Shown here: positions 37,928 to 47,935 of the stretch, piece by piece
Layout: each line of letters starts with the position of its first letter
Position numbering within the stretch: position 1 is the stretch's first letter
Assembly: GCA_016699815.1 (NCBI GenBank)
Contig: CP065012.1
Span: 1,984,001-2,048,000 of the forward strand
Source: Chitinophagaceae bacterium
GTDB taxonomy: Bacteria; Bacteroidota; Bacteroidia; Chitinophagales; Chitinophagaceae
Length of the DNA stretch: 64,000 nucleotides
Direction: 5' to 3'
Notes under the pieces: generated by a model
Database searches by the model: none
What the model saw: the letters and a program-made list of their open reading frames with translations, nothing else
Told to the model about the DNA's origin: nothing
Translations under genes and position numbers: made by a program

Positions 37928-40900
37928 ATGAGAAATAAAATTTTCTCTTTTCTTTTTTTTCTTTCTACGCTATCTTATGGCCAAAGCAATAGCCAACTGA
38001 GCTTTCACTCAATTAGCGGGCTTTCACAAAGTACAGTATATTCAATATTAAAAGATAAGCAGGGCTTTTTATGGGTTGCTACGGCAAACGGGCTTAACCG
38101 GTTTGATGGTACTTCCATGAACATATACAAGCCTTCATATAGTGAGCCGCAGGGTAAAATGAAGGGAAGAATAATACGCAGTGCATTGCTGGAAGATGAT
38201 GCAGATCAAATTTGGTTTGGAAGCGATAGGGTTGTTAATTGTTTTAATAAAAAGAAGCAGGTTTTTACGCAACGGCAATTGTATTGGAATAAAACGGGTT
38301 TAGGCAGGTTGGATAGCACGCCCAATATAGAAATATTTGCCAATCCGTTAATCATAAAAGAAGGCTATTACTGGTTTTCATCGGCGAGTGAAGGATTGTT
38401 TGCTTTAAACACAAAAAAGAATAACTGCTTTAATTACCCGGTAACAATAAAAGATGAAAAAGGAAACAATATTCCACTTATGTACCAGGGTGTTGCACTT
38501 AAAAATAATATATGGTTTGCATCACCCAAAGGATTGTTGCGCTTTAATTTAATCCATAAGCAATGGGACCTTTTTTTGGCAGGGCAGTCTTTTTTTTCTA
38601 TTGCCCATTGCAGGGATACTTTATACCTCGGTAACAATGAGAATATTGAGTGGTTTGATACAAAGTCTTTAAAAAAAGGGTTCTGCAAAATAAATAATTT
38701 TCAGGCGGAACAAAAAACAATCCGGTATATAACTACAGATGGAAAAATGAATATTTGGGCTGGCGACCAGGATGGGAATATTTTTTATAAACCTGCAATA
38801 GCAAATGAATTTATTTGGAAAGGAAACATTAATGGTAATGCCCGAACAAAGTATCCGGTTTATTGCATGTATGCAGATACTTCGGGCAATCTTTGGGTGG
38901 GTGCAGATGTTTTGGGTTTATTAAAAGCAGATATTACGCATAGTGGTTTTAACAGGTTCCCAAATGTAAAAAATGAAGCAAATAACAACAAAGATTTATT
39001 TGTGTACTCTATTTATGAAGATTCTGAAGAAAATATGTGGTTGGGAACTTTTCAAAACGGGTTATTGGTTGTAAATAAAAAAACAGGAGAGGCAAAACCT
39101 TTTGCATTTCCTTTTTTTGACAATAAGCTGCTCTATGCCAAATCGGTGCCACTCATTGCTACAGATAGTAGCGGAAACCTATGGGCGAGTTACTCCGGTT
39201 ATTTATACATAAGAGAAAAGGGAAAAAATGATTTTATACCTGTTAAAATGCCCGTTCCTATAAGCGCTTTACAAACGCCCCAGCTAAATAGTATTGTAGA
39301 TTATGAAAATGGCTGGCTGGCCGGAACCAATATTGGCTTGTATTTTATTAAAAAAGAAAAAGGTATTTACCGGGTGAGGCATGTTACCAATTACAACCAG
39401 TCAAAAGTAATTGGGCTATGGGTTTCGCCCGAAGGAAAAATTTGGACCGTGGCAGGATCGAACGGGATTTTAATATTAAACAAACCCGATGACCCTATTG
39501 CCGAACAGCGTATTTTTAAAGGACTTGATGTAAAATCCATACGTTATGATGCAGCCAAACACTTACTGTGGATTTCCAGCTCTGATGGGTTAATTGCCTA
39601 TTCGTATCCCGATGGTCAACACCGGTTTTATACCGAAAAAGACGGGTTGTTGAATAGTTTTGTATATGGAACAATAAGCAATAATGATGAAATATGGGTT
39701 AGCACCAATAATGGATTATCAAAAGGAAAAATTGTTTATAAAACCGGGGAACGATTGCCGGAAATAAAATTTATGAACTACACCGTTTCCGAAGGACTAC
39801 CGGCTGATGAGATGAATACCGGCGCTTTTTATAAAGGTAAAAGCGGTAACCTTTATTTTGGAAGCGTAAAAGGTGTAGTTTGGTTTAAGCCTGAAGATAT
39901 CAAATCAAACCTCACAAAACCAAATATTCAAATTACCGGTTTGCTGGTAAACGATTATGAAGCAGATACTGCACTGGCGGCTGGCTATATCCAGGCGCTT
40001 CAATTGTCTTATAATGAGAACAATTTATACTTCCGGTTCAGGAGTGTGGAATTTAATAATGCACTTAAAATCCGCTATAAATATATGCTTAAAGGTTGGG
40101 ATAAAGATTGGATTTATCCGGGTACACTTAATGAAGTTTATTATAACAATTTACCGAGTGGCAAATATACTTTTAAGGTTATGGCACAGGGAAACATGGG
40201 TATATGGAGCGAAAAACCAAGGGAAGTTTATATTACCATTCGTCCACCATTTTGGAAAACATGGTGGTTCTATACCTTAACGGCAATAGCAGTTTTGCTT
40301 TCTGTTATTTTTATTACCCGTTTTTTTATAAATCAAAAACTAAAAGCAGAAATAGCAGAACTTAAAAAACAAAATGAAATTGAAAAGGAAAGACAAAGAA
40401 TATCCAGGGAAATGCATGACGATATAGGAGCCGGACTTACCCAAATTACCTTAATGACGGAATCGTTAAAAAATAAAATGACCGGTTATGCCGGCAAAGA
40501 CCTTGATAATATTACCAGCACAAGCCGTAAACTGGTAAATAATATGGGTGAAATTATTTGGAGTTTAAACCCCAACCAAAAAACATTGAGTGACCTTTTT
40601 GCCTATTTAAGGGAGCAAATAAACCTTCAATTGGAATACGCAAACTTTAAATACTACATTAGTTTACCCAAAGCCGGCAACAACATTTTACTTACCAACG
40701 AACAGCGCCGAAATTTAGTGCTGGTAACAAAAGAAATCATCAACAATGCTATTAAATACAGCAATGCACAAAATATTTTTGTAAAATCAATCATACAAAA
40801 CGGAACACTTTTATTTGAAATTAATGATGATGGCGATGGTTTTGATTTGCAAAAATCACACAACGGTAATGGAATAAAAAATATACAAATCAGGATAAAG

Positions 40901-40987
40901 GAGCTGGGTGGAAGCATAAGTATAGATACAAGCCCCGGAAAAGGCTGTCGTTTCAATTTTAGTATCTTCCTAAATGCTACCATATAA
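37928..40987 (+). CDS. Two-component-propeller sensor histidine kinase
   Basis: 1019 residues. Signal about 1-19. The periplasmic region carries Reg_prop-type propeller repeats ('GLSQSTVYSILKDKQGFLWVAT', 'DTSGNLWVGAD', 'DSEENMWLGTF') and a Y_Y_Y domain at about 690-770 ('YKYMLKGWDKDWIYPG'). One membrane helix lies near 778-802. The cytoplasmic HisKA_3 box is 'ISREMHDDIGAGLTQI' (about 823-838), followed by ATPase boxes 'EIINNAIKYSNA' and 'DDGDGFDL'. Unlike hybrid HTCS regulators it has no fused receiver; the LuxR regulator follows 38 bp later. Likely senses an extracellular or periplasmic compound. Confidence 0.95.
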   Translation: MRNKIFSFLFFLSTLSYGQSNSQLSFHSISGLSQSTVYSILKDKQGFLWVATANGLNRFDGTSMNIYKPSYSEPQGKMKGRIIRSALLEDDADQIWFGSDRVVNCFNKKKQVFTQRQLYWNKTGLGRLDSTPNIEIFANPLIIKEGYYWFSSASEGLFALNTKKNNCFNYPVTIKDEKGNNIPLMYQGVALKNNIWFASPKGLLRFNLIHKQWDLFLAGQSFFSIAHCRDTLYLGNNENIEWFDTKSLKKGFCKINNFQAEQKTIRYITTDGKMNIWAGDQDGNIFYKPAIANEFIWKGNINGNARTKYPVYCMYADTSGNLWVGADVLGLLKADITHSGFNRFPNVKNEANNNKDLFVYSIYEDSEENMWLGTFQNGLLVVNKKTGEAKPFAFPFFDNKLLYAKSVPLIATDSSGNLWASYSGYLYIREKGKNDFIPVKMPVPISALQTPQLNSIVDYENGWLAGTNIGLYFIKKEKGIYRVRHVTNYNQSKVIGLWVSPEGKIWTVAGSNGILILNKPDDPIAEQRIFKGLDVKSIRYDAAKHLLWISSSDGLIAYSYPDGQHRFYTEKDGLLNSFVYGTISNNDEIWVSTNNGLSKGKIVYKTGERLPEIKFMNYTVSEGLPADEMNTGAFYKGKSGNLYFGSVKGVVWFKPEDIKSNLTKPNIQITGLLVNDYEADTALAAGYIQALQLSYNENNLYFRFRSVEFNNALKIRYKYMLKGWDKDWIYPGTLNEVYYNNLPSGKYTFKVMAQGNMGIWSEKPREVYITIRPPFWKTWWFYTLTAIAVLLSVIFITRFFINQKLKAEIAELKKQNEIEKERQRISREMHDDIGAGLTQITLMTESLKNKMTGYAGKDLDNITSTSRKLVNNMGEIIWSLNPNQKTLSDLFAYLREQINLQLEYANFKYYISLPKAGNNILLTNEQRRNLVLVTKEIINNAIKYSNAQNIFVKSIIQNGTLLFEINDDGDGFDLQKSHNGNGIKNIQIRIKELGGSISIDTSPGKGCRFNFSIFLNATI

Positions 40988-41025
40988 ATCACATTGCCGG
41001 TAAATACGTTTAAACCCATTTTTGT

Positions 41026-41658
41026 ATGGTGAAAATAAATTCAATTGCAATAATAGAAGATGATGAAACGGTACTGCATTATTTGGCCGAACAAATACAA
41101 CTTTGTATTGATGTAGCCGAGCTTAGGGTTTTTGGTAATGCCGAAACAGCTTTGAAAGAACTGATTGCAGAGCCTGTGGATATTGCCCTTTTTGATGTAA
41201 ACCTGCCCGGAATGAATGGTATAGATTGCATAAGGAAGTTAAAAATGGTTCACCCCAAAACACAGTGCATGGTACTTACCGTGTATGATAAGCCAGATAT
41301 TATTTTTGAAGCATTAAAAGCCGGAGCCATAAGCTATTTATTAAAGAGTACACCGGCAGAAAAAATTATTGAAGCCATAGCAGAAGTAAATAAAGGGGGG
41401 AGCCCAATAAGCAGCCAAATAGCCCGAAAAGTAATAGAAGCTTTTGCTATTAAAGAAAATACCAATGAGTACTTTCAAAACCTCACCCGAAGGGAGCAGG
41501 AAATACTTGAAAATTTAAGCATGGGTTATCGTTATAAAGAAATTGCCGATAAACTTTTTGTAAGTTTAGATACGGTACGTACGCATGTGCGAAATATTTA
41601 CGAAAAGCTACAGGTAAACTCCAGGGCAGAAGCATTAAAAAAAACCGGCTTGCTCTAA
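41026..41658 (+). CDS. Response regulator, NarL/FixJ (LuxR) family
   Basis: 210 residues. Receiver acidic pocket 'IEDDE', phosphoacceptor Asp57 in 'ALFDVNLPGMNG', and a LuxR HTH from about residue 150 ('LTRREQEILENLSMGYRYKEIADKLF', 'VSLDTVRTHVRNIYEKL'). Cognate regulator of the upstream kinase. The small lipoprotein gene follows after 90 bp and may be a target; inferred. Confidence 0.94.
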   Translation: MVKINSIAIIEDDETVLHYLAEQIQLCIDVAELRVFGNAETALKELIAEPVDIALFDVNLPGMNGIDCIRKLKMVHPKTQCMVLTVYDKPDIIFEALKAGAISYLLKSTPAEKIIEAIAEVNKGGSPISSQIARKVIEAFAIKENTNEYFQNLTRREQEILENLSMGYRYKEIADKLFVSLDTVRTHVRNIYEKLQVNSRAEALKKTGLL

Positions 41659-41748
41659 GTAAGGCATAACATCAATATCACATTTTTTCAAAGCAAGTGT
41701 TTTAAGAGTTTTACAACTTATTCCTAAACTCAATTAAAAAAAGCAACC

Positions 41749-42342
41749 ATGAAAGTATTCATTAGTATTTTAGCATTATCTGTTGTAATGCTATCCTGTA
41801 AAAAAGATTCAGACAATAACCAGCCACCGCCAGGTAATGGACCAATTGAAAATAGCCAATGGGTTTATAAATCCACAACTTATAACGAAGGCGGATCGGT
41901 AATAGAAACCGGTAACATCACCTTAAAAGCAGTTGCGGCTACTATTGGCGGCAGCACTTGGCTCAATATGGTGGATCAGTCTACAGGCCAGCCCATAATT
42001 GCCATTCAAAAAAGAACCGAAGGTTGGTGGTATAATGCATACCCGGACGGCCCACCAAGTTTATGGTTTAAATATCCGGCTGCGGTAAATGAAACCTATC
42101 CATATGCTTTTGGTACTTGCCTGGTTAAAGAAATTAATGCTTCGGTAACAGTTCCTGCAGGTAGTTTCTCAAATTGTTACATGGTAGAAGGAGATGATTC
42201 CAATAGCAAGGAAGACGAATTTTGGTTTTCAAAAGATGGAGCCATTTTAATTAAATTCAATACCTACGATGAAAAAGCTGCCGGACCTGCAACTAATTTG
42301 TTTTTGGATCAATCATTAGAACTGGTAAGCTTTACAAGATAA
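41749..42342 (+). CDS. Hypothetical lipoprotein
   Basis: 197 residues. Lipoprotein signal ('LSVVMLSCKKD', cysteine about residue 17), then a low-complexity asparagine/proline linker ('DNNQPPPGNG') and a beta-rich domain with several tryptophans ('EGWWYNAYPDGPPSLWF'). No family recognised. It follows the response regulator gene and is closed by the terminator at 42375-42394. Confidence 0.68.
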   Translation: MKVFISILALSVVMLSCKKDSDNNQPPPGNGPIENSQWVYKSTTYNEGGSVIETGNITLKAVAATIGGSTWLNMVDQSTGQPIIAIQKRTEGWWYNAYPDGPPSLWFKYPAAVNETYPYAFGTCLVKEINASVTVPAGSFSNCYMVEGDDSNSKEDEFWFSKDGAILIKFNTYDEKAAGPATNLFLDQSLELVSFTR

Positions 42343-42374
42343 TTTTAAGCCTTTTTAAATAATTATTTTTACTA

Positions 42375-42394
42375 AAACCCTTTTTTAGGGTTTT
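42375..42394. terminator. Bidirectional intrinsic terminator
   Basis: AAACCC (42375-42380) pairs with GGGTTT (42388-42393), with a 7-nt loop. T runs lie on the plus strand after it, with an A/T-rich flank on the other side. It lies between two convergent lipoprotein genes. Confidence 0.7.
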
Positions 42395-42960
42395 TTTATT
42401 GCATCAATTTCTTCGGAAAGGTTGGTAACGCCGGGCTTTATTTTTACATTTATAAGTTGACCTTCGGTAATACTAACAGTTTTGTCATTTATATTTTTTG
42501 CAACCCCGTTAAATGTGCCATTTAAAATATTTTTTATAGTGTCAAGTTCGGTAATATTAAATTCACCGCTTACAAATGAATAACTATCCATTGGATTTGA
42601 AAAATCTGGGAAATAGCCTCCATGTGAATTCTTCATCATTCCTGTTTCAAAAAGCTGAAAAGTGCCCGAAGTTGCCTTATTAAGGTTAACATTAATAGTT
42701 CTTTTATCCATATGCATATTACTGGTAATGTTCAGCCATGCTGCTGGCGTTTTTTCATCCCATAAAAACCTTTGTACTATCCAGCCTTCAGAATTTACTG
42801 CAGCGCCATTTGCTTTAAATAAAATACGATTGTCGGCGTTGTTAACGGTAGTCTTGTTTTCTTTATTAACCGATTTTACTTCAGGCGAATTCTTTTGATT
42901 TCCAGAATTGCAGGAGATGATAAATATTGAAGCAATAGCAATAAAAAAGTACTTTTTCAT
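42385..42960 (-). CDS. Hypothetical lipoprotein
   Basis: 191 residues from ATG 42960 (MKKYFFIAIAS), chosen because it places the lipoprotein signal ('IFIISCNSGN') at the N terminus; an upstream ATG at 43032 would add 24 residues and overlap the glucosidase gene. The mature part is beta-rich, with an adhesion-like 'GTFQLFETGMMKNSHGGYFPDF' region. No family recognised. Confidence 0.66.
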   Translation of the reverse strand: MKKYFFIAIASIFIISCNSGNQKNSPEVKSVNKENKTTVNNADNRILFKANGAAVNSEGWIVQRFLWDEKTPAAWLNITSNMHMDKRTINVNLNKATSGTFQLFETGMMKNSHGGYFPDFSNPMDSYSFVSGEFNITELDTIKNILNGTFNGVAKNINDKTVSITEGQLINVKIKPGVTNLSEEIDAIKKP

Positions 42961-43021
42961 AAAAAAATGTTTAGTGAAAGGTACAAAAGAATACCTGTAT
43001 ATCTTTTTATCTGCAGGTGAA

Positions 43022-45658
43022 TTAATCAACATTTTTCCTGATAATTTCCGCTATTAATCCCGTCCACCCGGTTTGGTGAGATGCGCCAATGCCTTTGCCA
43101 TTATCGCCATGAAAATACTCGTAGAATAAAACCAGGTTGTTAAAATATTGATTCTCATCTAAAAGGGTATTTCCACCATTAATTTTTCTCTTTCCTTCAT
43201 TATTCCTGGTGAAATTATTAATAAGCCTTTGGCTCAATTGCCCGGCAACCATTTTAAGGTTTAGGCTTTGGCCGGAATGTGTGGGATACTCAGCCAGCAG
43301 GTCTTCATCAAAAAATTGAAAATATTTATTCAATGCCGATATGGTAAGGTAATTTATGGGCATCCATACGGGCCCACGCCAGTTAGAGTTGCCGCCAAAT
43401 AGTGCCGTTTGTGATTCGCCGGGTTCATAGTTTAGGCCAAACTCCTTCCCGTCAATATTAATTACATAAGGTTTCTCATGAATTTTTGATAAAGAGCGTA
43501 TACCCCCGGGAGATAAAAATTCATTTTCATCCAGCAATGCTTTCAAAATTTTTTCTAAACGTTTTTTTGGTGCAAGCGATAGCAGTATAGCGCCGGTTGA
43601 ATTTATTTCAATAGCAAGAAAATGGTCGTTTTTTTGCTGGTAAGTAACAAACCATTTGAGCCTTTGATAAAATTCGGGAACTTTTGAAAGTAAAGATTGA
43701 TCAATTACATGTACGGCAAATAAGGAGGTGAGGCCAACCAATGACCGAACTTTTAAAGGAATGCTACGGTGGTTAGGTAGTTTCAGTACATCATAAAAAA
43801 ATTCATCTTCTTCATCCCACGCCCCACCAGCGCCGGTATGTATCTGGTTAATGGATTCGGCAATATAAGTAAAGTGTTCAAAAAATTTGGTGGCTAAATC
43901 TTCATAGGCTTTATTCGTTTGGGCTAGTTCCAGCGCTATTTCCATCATATCCAGGCAATACATTCCCATCCATGCGGTGCCGTCTGCCTGTTCCAGTGAG
44001 CCACCTTCGGGTACATTGTTACGGTCAAATACGCCTATATTATCCAGGCCCAAAAAACCAGCTTCAAATACATTATTATCCTGCCTGTCTTTTCTGTTTA
44101 CCCACCAGGTAAAATTGATGAGCAGTTTTTGAAACACCCTTTCTAAAAATAGAGTATCGCCTTTTCCCAGGCTTTCCTTTTCGGCTTTATATACCCGCAT
44201 ACATGCCCAGGCTTGCACCGGAGGGTTTACATCGCTAAAATTCCATTCATACGCAGGTATCTGGCCATAAGGGTTCATATACCATTCTCTTAGTAATAAC
44301 AGCAATTGGTTTTTGGCAAATTGCGGATCAAGTGAAGCAAGGGGTAAACAGTGAAAAGGAAGGTCCCATGCGGCATACCAAGGATATTCCCATTTGTCCG
44401 GCATGGAAATAATATCTTCATTATTCAGTGTGAGCCATTTGCTGTTGCGGCCATTGAGGCGTTCTTGAGGCGGTGGCGGCTGCCCTTCGTCACCTTTTAA
44501 CCAACTGGGAATATCAATATAATAAAATTGCTTGTTCCACAACATTCCTGCATAAGCCTGGCGTTGTATATTTTTTAGATCTTCATTTTTTGTAGTGATA
44601 AGCTGATCATAAAATTCATTGGCTTCCTGCATCCTGCTTTTAAATATTTCGTCAAAATCTTTACCCAGCGGATTGTTCAGTTTTGTTTTGCTTAACCGTA
44701 ATTTTATACTTACAGATCCTATTCCATCAACGTTGTACCGGTAAAAAGGAGCAAACTTAGTTCCACTTTTTTTATTTTCAGGTAAATTAAAATTGTTGGA
44801 GATAACTGCTTCATGAAAAATATCTTTTACAAAAGGATTTTTGTTGGGAATATTATAGAGGCGCTCAGTATTGGTTTCATTTTCGGTGAATAATACCCTT
44901 TCTGGTGTTTGAAAATAAAATTGATATGCTCCTAGTTTCGGTGTGTAAATAAATGCTTCACTGGTATTACTGTCTTCATTTATGAGTTCAATAACAGGTT
45001 TTTCATTTTCCAGGTTAAAAGCCCATAAGTTGCGCATCCATAAAGTGGGCATTAAAACAATGGGCGCTTTAAGGTTACAGCGGTTGTGCACCGTAATTTT
45101 TATACAAATATCTTCTTCATTGTTTTTGGCATATTCTATAAATACATCAAAGTATTTACCCTCGTTAAAAATACCGGTATCTATAATTTCATATTCATCT
45201 TGCAGCCTGCTTCGGTGCTTATTTTTTTCTTCCAGTTCGGCATAGGGAAATGCCTGTTGCGGATATTTGTATAGATATTTCATGTACGAATGGGTAGGCG
45301 TATTATCGAGATAATAATATAATTCTTTTACATCTTCACCATGGTTGCCGTTTGCAGGAGTAAGGCCAAAGAGCCGTTCTTTTAAAATGGGATCGTTGCC
45401 GTTCCATAAAGTAAGCGCAAAACAAATGCGTTGTTTATCATCGGATATACCTGCAATGCCATCTTCGCCCCAGCGATAGGTTTTGGAGCGGGACATATCG
45501 TGGGTTATATAGTTCCATGCATCTCCATCGGCGCTATAGTCTTCCCTTACAGTAGCCCATTGCCGTTCTGATATGTAAGGGCCCCATTTCAACCAATTTT
45601 TTTGATTTGAATAATTTTCTTCTAATCTTTTTTGTTCCGTAGAAAGATTTTTTGACAT
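43022..45658 (-). CDS. MGH1/GH63-like glucosidase
   Basis: 878 residues, cytoplasmic (no signal). The C-terminal two-thirds is an (alpha/alpha)6 barrel of the GH63 / mannosylglycerate-hydrolase-like type: 'WEYPWYAAWDLPFHCLPLA', 'QADGTAWMGMYCLDMMEIAL', 'NWRGPVWMPINYLTISAL' and 'FEYFHGDNG'-like endings. The N-terminal third is beta-rich. It should release glucose from a small glucoside; the exact substrate is not decided. Standalone and intact. Confidence 0.85.
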   Translation of the reverse strand: MSKNLSTEQKRLEENYSNQKNWLKWGPYISERQWATVREDYSADGDAWNYITHDMSRSKTYRWGEDGIAGISDDKQRICFALTLWNGNDPILKERLFGLTPANGNHGEDVKELYYYLDNTPTHSYMKYLYKYPQQAFPYAELEEKNKHRSRLQDEYEIIDTGIFNEGKYFDVFIEYAKNNEEDICIKITVHNRCNLKAPIVLMPTLWMRNLWAFNLENEKPVIELINEDSNTSEAFIYTPKLGAYQFYFQTPERVLFTENETNTERLYNIPNKNPFVKDIFHEAVISNNFNLPENKKSGTKFAPFYRYNVDGIGSVSIKLRLSKTKLNNPLGKDFDEIFKSRMQEANEFYDQLITTKNEDLKNIQRQAYAGMLWNKQFYYIDIPSWLKGDEGQPPPPQERLNGRNSKWLTLNNEDIISMPDKWEYPWYAAWDLPFHCLPLASLDPQFAKNQLLLLLREWYMNPYGQIPAYEWNFSDVNPPVQAWACMRVYKAEKESLGKGDTLFLERVFQKLLINFTWWVNRKDRQDNNVFEAGFLGLDNIGVFDRNNVPEGGSLEQADGTAWMGMYCLDMMEIALELAQTNKAYEDLATKFFEHFTYIAESINQIHTGAGGAWDEEDEFFYDVLKLPNHRSIPLKVRSLVGLTSLFAVHVIDQSLLSKVPEFYQRLKWFVTYQQKNDHFLAIEINSTGAILLSLAPKKRLEKILKALLDENEFLSPGGIRSLSKIHEKPYVINIDGKEFGLNYEPGESQTALFGGNSNWRGPVWMPINYLTISALNKYFQFFDEDLLAEYPTHSGQSLNLKMVAGQLSQRLINNFTRNNEGKRKINGGNTLLDENQYFNNLVLFYEYFHGDNGKGIGASHQTGWTGLIAEIIRKNVD

Positions 45659-45805
45659 GGAGTGGATATTTGCATAAATGCATTAGGAAACTATGGGACA
45701 AATTTACGCCTCTTTACAGTGGAAATAAACTAAACCATCATAGAATAATGTTACAGCGCCTTATGGTTTGCCAGGATGATTTGAACCCTGTGCTGAAAAA
45801 CTAAA

Positions 45806-46471
45806 TTAAAAAGCTTCTTTTACTATGTACTCACTTTTTACGCCCAGTAAAGCAAGCTGATTTTCTATTGCAGCCATCATGGGTGGTGGGCCGCAGAGAT
45901 AATAAAAAGAATTTTTCCCTGTATGTTTTTGAATTAAACCGGCGGTAATAAAACCATTTTCAAAGCCTTCTTTTTTTTCATTGGAAAGTATATTGATAAA
46001 ATTATTCCCTAAAAGATTTGTCAATTTTTCTTTATTAATAATATCTGCCTGGGTATTATTGGCAAATAAAAGTTTATTGTTCCCAATTTTATTTTCTTTT
46101 TCCAATTGTTTTAAAATAGCTAAAAACGGTGTAATGCCTGCTCCGCCTGCAATAAAAACCCCTTCTCCTTTATAGGCAATATCTCCAAAAACTTCACCAA
46201 TCAGTAATTCATCACCAGGCTGCAGCAAAAGTAACTGGTTGGTAACCCCGTTATGCGCCGGGTAAGTTTTTATGGTAAATTCAATTTGGTTGTCTGTGGG
46301 CAGCGAAGTAAAAGTAAAGGGCCTCAATTCTTTTTCCCATCCGGGTTTATTAATGGATACATCTACAGCCTGCCCGGCATGGTATTGTAACCCTCCTGGT
46401 TTTTGTGCAACAATATGCAATACGTCGTGTGTAATTTTTTCAATAGATTTTATTTTAACTGCATTTGCCAT
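45806..46471 (-). CDS. FAD/NAD(P)-binding oxidoreductase (ferredoxin-reductase fold)
   Basis: 221 residues of the FNR fold. The FAD motif is 'RPFTFTS' (R-x-Y/F-T/S), followed by 'IKTYPAHNGVTNQLL', the NAD(P) glycine loop 'VFIAGGAGITPFLAIL', and the terminal 'YYLCGPPPMMAAIENQL'. No 2Fe-2S domain is fused. Probably a flavodoxin or ferredoxin reductase. It lies 6 bp after folE in the same operon. Confidence 0.84.
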   Translation of the reverse strand: MANAVKIKSIEKITHDVLHIVAQKPGGLQYHAGQAVDVSINKPGWEKELRPFTFTSLPTDNQIEFTIKTYPAHNGVTNQLLLLQPGDELLIGEVFGDIAYKGEGVFIAGGAGITPFLAILKQLEKENKIGNNKLLFANNTQADIINKEKLTNLLGNNFINILSNEKKEGFENGFITAGLIQKHTGKNSFYYLCGPPPMMAAIENQLALLGVKSEYIVKEAF

Positions 46472-46477
46472 GATAAA

Positions 46478-47125
46478 TTATTTTTTGTTGTTCAAATAAG
46501 ATAAAAATTCCTGCCGTGTATCGTTGTTTTCAAAATGGCCGGAGTAGCTCGACGTAACCGTTTGGCTATTGGTGTCTTTTATTCCCCTCGAAGCTACGCA
46601 TAAATGATCGGCTTCAATAAGTACGGCTACGTCATCGTGCTGCAAAATTCCTTTTAAGGCTTCTGCTATTTGAATAGTTAAGCGCTCCTGCACCTGCGGC
46701 CTTTTGGCATAATACTGTACCAGCCGGTTAATTTTCGATAAACCAATTACCTGCTTGTGTGGAATGTAGGCTACATGCGCTTTTCCAATGATGGGCACAA
46801 AATGATGTTCGCAGCATGAAAACAAAGTAATATCTTTTTCCACCAGCATTTTATGATAGCCATATTTGTTTTCAAAGAGGCTAATTTGAGGTTTGTTTTC
46901 GGGGCGGAGGCCGCTGAATAATTCTTTAACATACATTTTGGCAACACGGTTGGGTGTGCCGTTAAGGCTGTCGTCATTAAGGTTGAGGCCCAGGGTTTGC
47001 ATGATTTTTTCAAAATGACCGGCAATAAGGGTTATTTTTTCTTTGTCGGTTAAATCATTAAGTGGGTTGCCAATTTGTGCTTCCGTTATCTTTTTTATCC
47101 TTTCATAATTAACAAGTGCTTCCAT
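46478..47125 (-). CDS. folE: GTP cyclohydrolase I
   Basis: 215 residues, type IA. Zinc ligands and active site: 'LFSCCEHHFVPIIGKAHVAYIP', 'VIGLSKINRLVQYYAKRPQVQERL', and the third zinc cysteine in 'EADHLCVASRG'. It makes 7,8-dihydroneopterin triphosphate from GTP, the entry to folate, tetrahydrobiopterin or queuosine. It lies between an ECF sigma gene (11 bp) and a flavin reductase gene (6 bp), an apparent three-gene operon. Confidence 0.97.
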   Translation of the reverse strand: MEALVNYERIKKITEAQIGNPLNDLTDKEKITLIAGHFEKIMQTLGLNLNDDSLNGTPNRVAKMYVKELFSGLRPENKPQISLFENKYGYHKMLVEKDITLFSCCEHHFVPIIGKAHVAYIPHKQVIGLSKINRLVQYYAKRPQVQERLTIQIAEALKGILQHDDVAVLIEADHLCVASRGIKDTNSQTVTSSYSGHFENNDTRQEFLSYLNNKK

Positions 47126-47136
47126 TTTTCTGTTTT

Positions 47137-47784
47137 TTATAAGTCATTAATTTTTTGCATTACATTTATTACAATAGCGTCGCAATACTGCAGGTTAAAT
47201 TCGTAAAGTTCCACATTGCTATAGGTAAGTTCAATTTTATTACGCAGTATAGTTTTTGCCCTGTTGAGCCGCACTTTTACATTGGCTTCGCTTATACCAA
47301 GCAGTTCTGCGGTTTCGGCTACATTTAACCCGTTTATTTCCCTCAGCGAAAAAACTATGCGGTAATCTTCAGTAATAGTGGCAAGGGCATTTTCAATAAT
47401 ATGCCCAAGCTCACGGTTTTGAATGTTGTTTACTGCATTGTATTGGGTATTACTAAACATTGGCTTTGCATTTTCATTAAAGTCGGTTGTTAATTCGTTT
47501 TTAAAACTAAGTTTTTCTTTTTTTCGGTAACAGTTGTTGAGCATTATGCGTATGATCCAGGTTTTAAAGTGGGCACGGCCTTCAAATTGTTTCAGGTTTT
47601 TATAGGCATCAATAAAGCTGTCCTGCATTAAATCCTGTGTGTCCTGGTGGTTGAAATTATACGATCTTCCAATTTTGTACAGCGTAGGGTTGAACCTCTT
47701 TACGATAAGTTCGTAAAGTGGTTTTTCTCCTGCTAAAATTCGTTGTATTATTTCTTCCTCTGATAATTTATTTATTGGATTCAT
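47137..47784 (-). CDS. RNA polymerase ECF-type sigma factor
   Basis: 215 residues. Region 2 is at about 20-90 ('YNFNHQDTQDLMQDSFIDAYKNL', 'AHFKTWIIRIMLNNCYR') and region 4 at about 140-190 ('VFSLREINGLNVAETAELLGIS', 'NVKVRLNRAKTILRNKI'). No anti-sigma gene is adjacent; folE follows instead. A C-terminal extension of about 30 residues has no known role. Confidence 0.92.
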   Translation of the reverse strand: MNPINKLSEEEIIQRILAGEKPLYELIVKRFNPTLYKIGRSYNFNHQDTQDLMQDSFIDAYKNLKQFEGRAHFKTWIIRIMLNNCYRKKEKLSFKNELTTDFNENAKPMFSNTQYNAVNNIQNRELGHIIENALATITEDYRIVFSLREINGLNVAETAELLGISEANVKVRLNRAKTILRNKIELTYSNVELYEFNLQYCDAIVINVMQKINDL

Positions 47785-47935
47785 AAAATACCTGCTTTAA
47801 AATATTCTTTTAGCTCCTGTTAGCGAATGCTTGTTTACTCCCGTCTGAAATAATTAGAGTAACTGTATATACAAAAGGTTACAACAGATTATAAAATGTT
47901 GCTTTGCCTTTAGTTGGATAGTAAGAATAATATTA

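Noticed and set aside
45755..45795. tRNA-like 3' end on the minus strand (GGTTCAAAT followed by CATCCTGGCA and ACCA-like bases)
   Set aside because: The T stem does not pair, and no matching 5' acceptor, D or anticodon arm lies upstream on that strand. Chance or at most a remnant.
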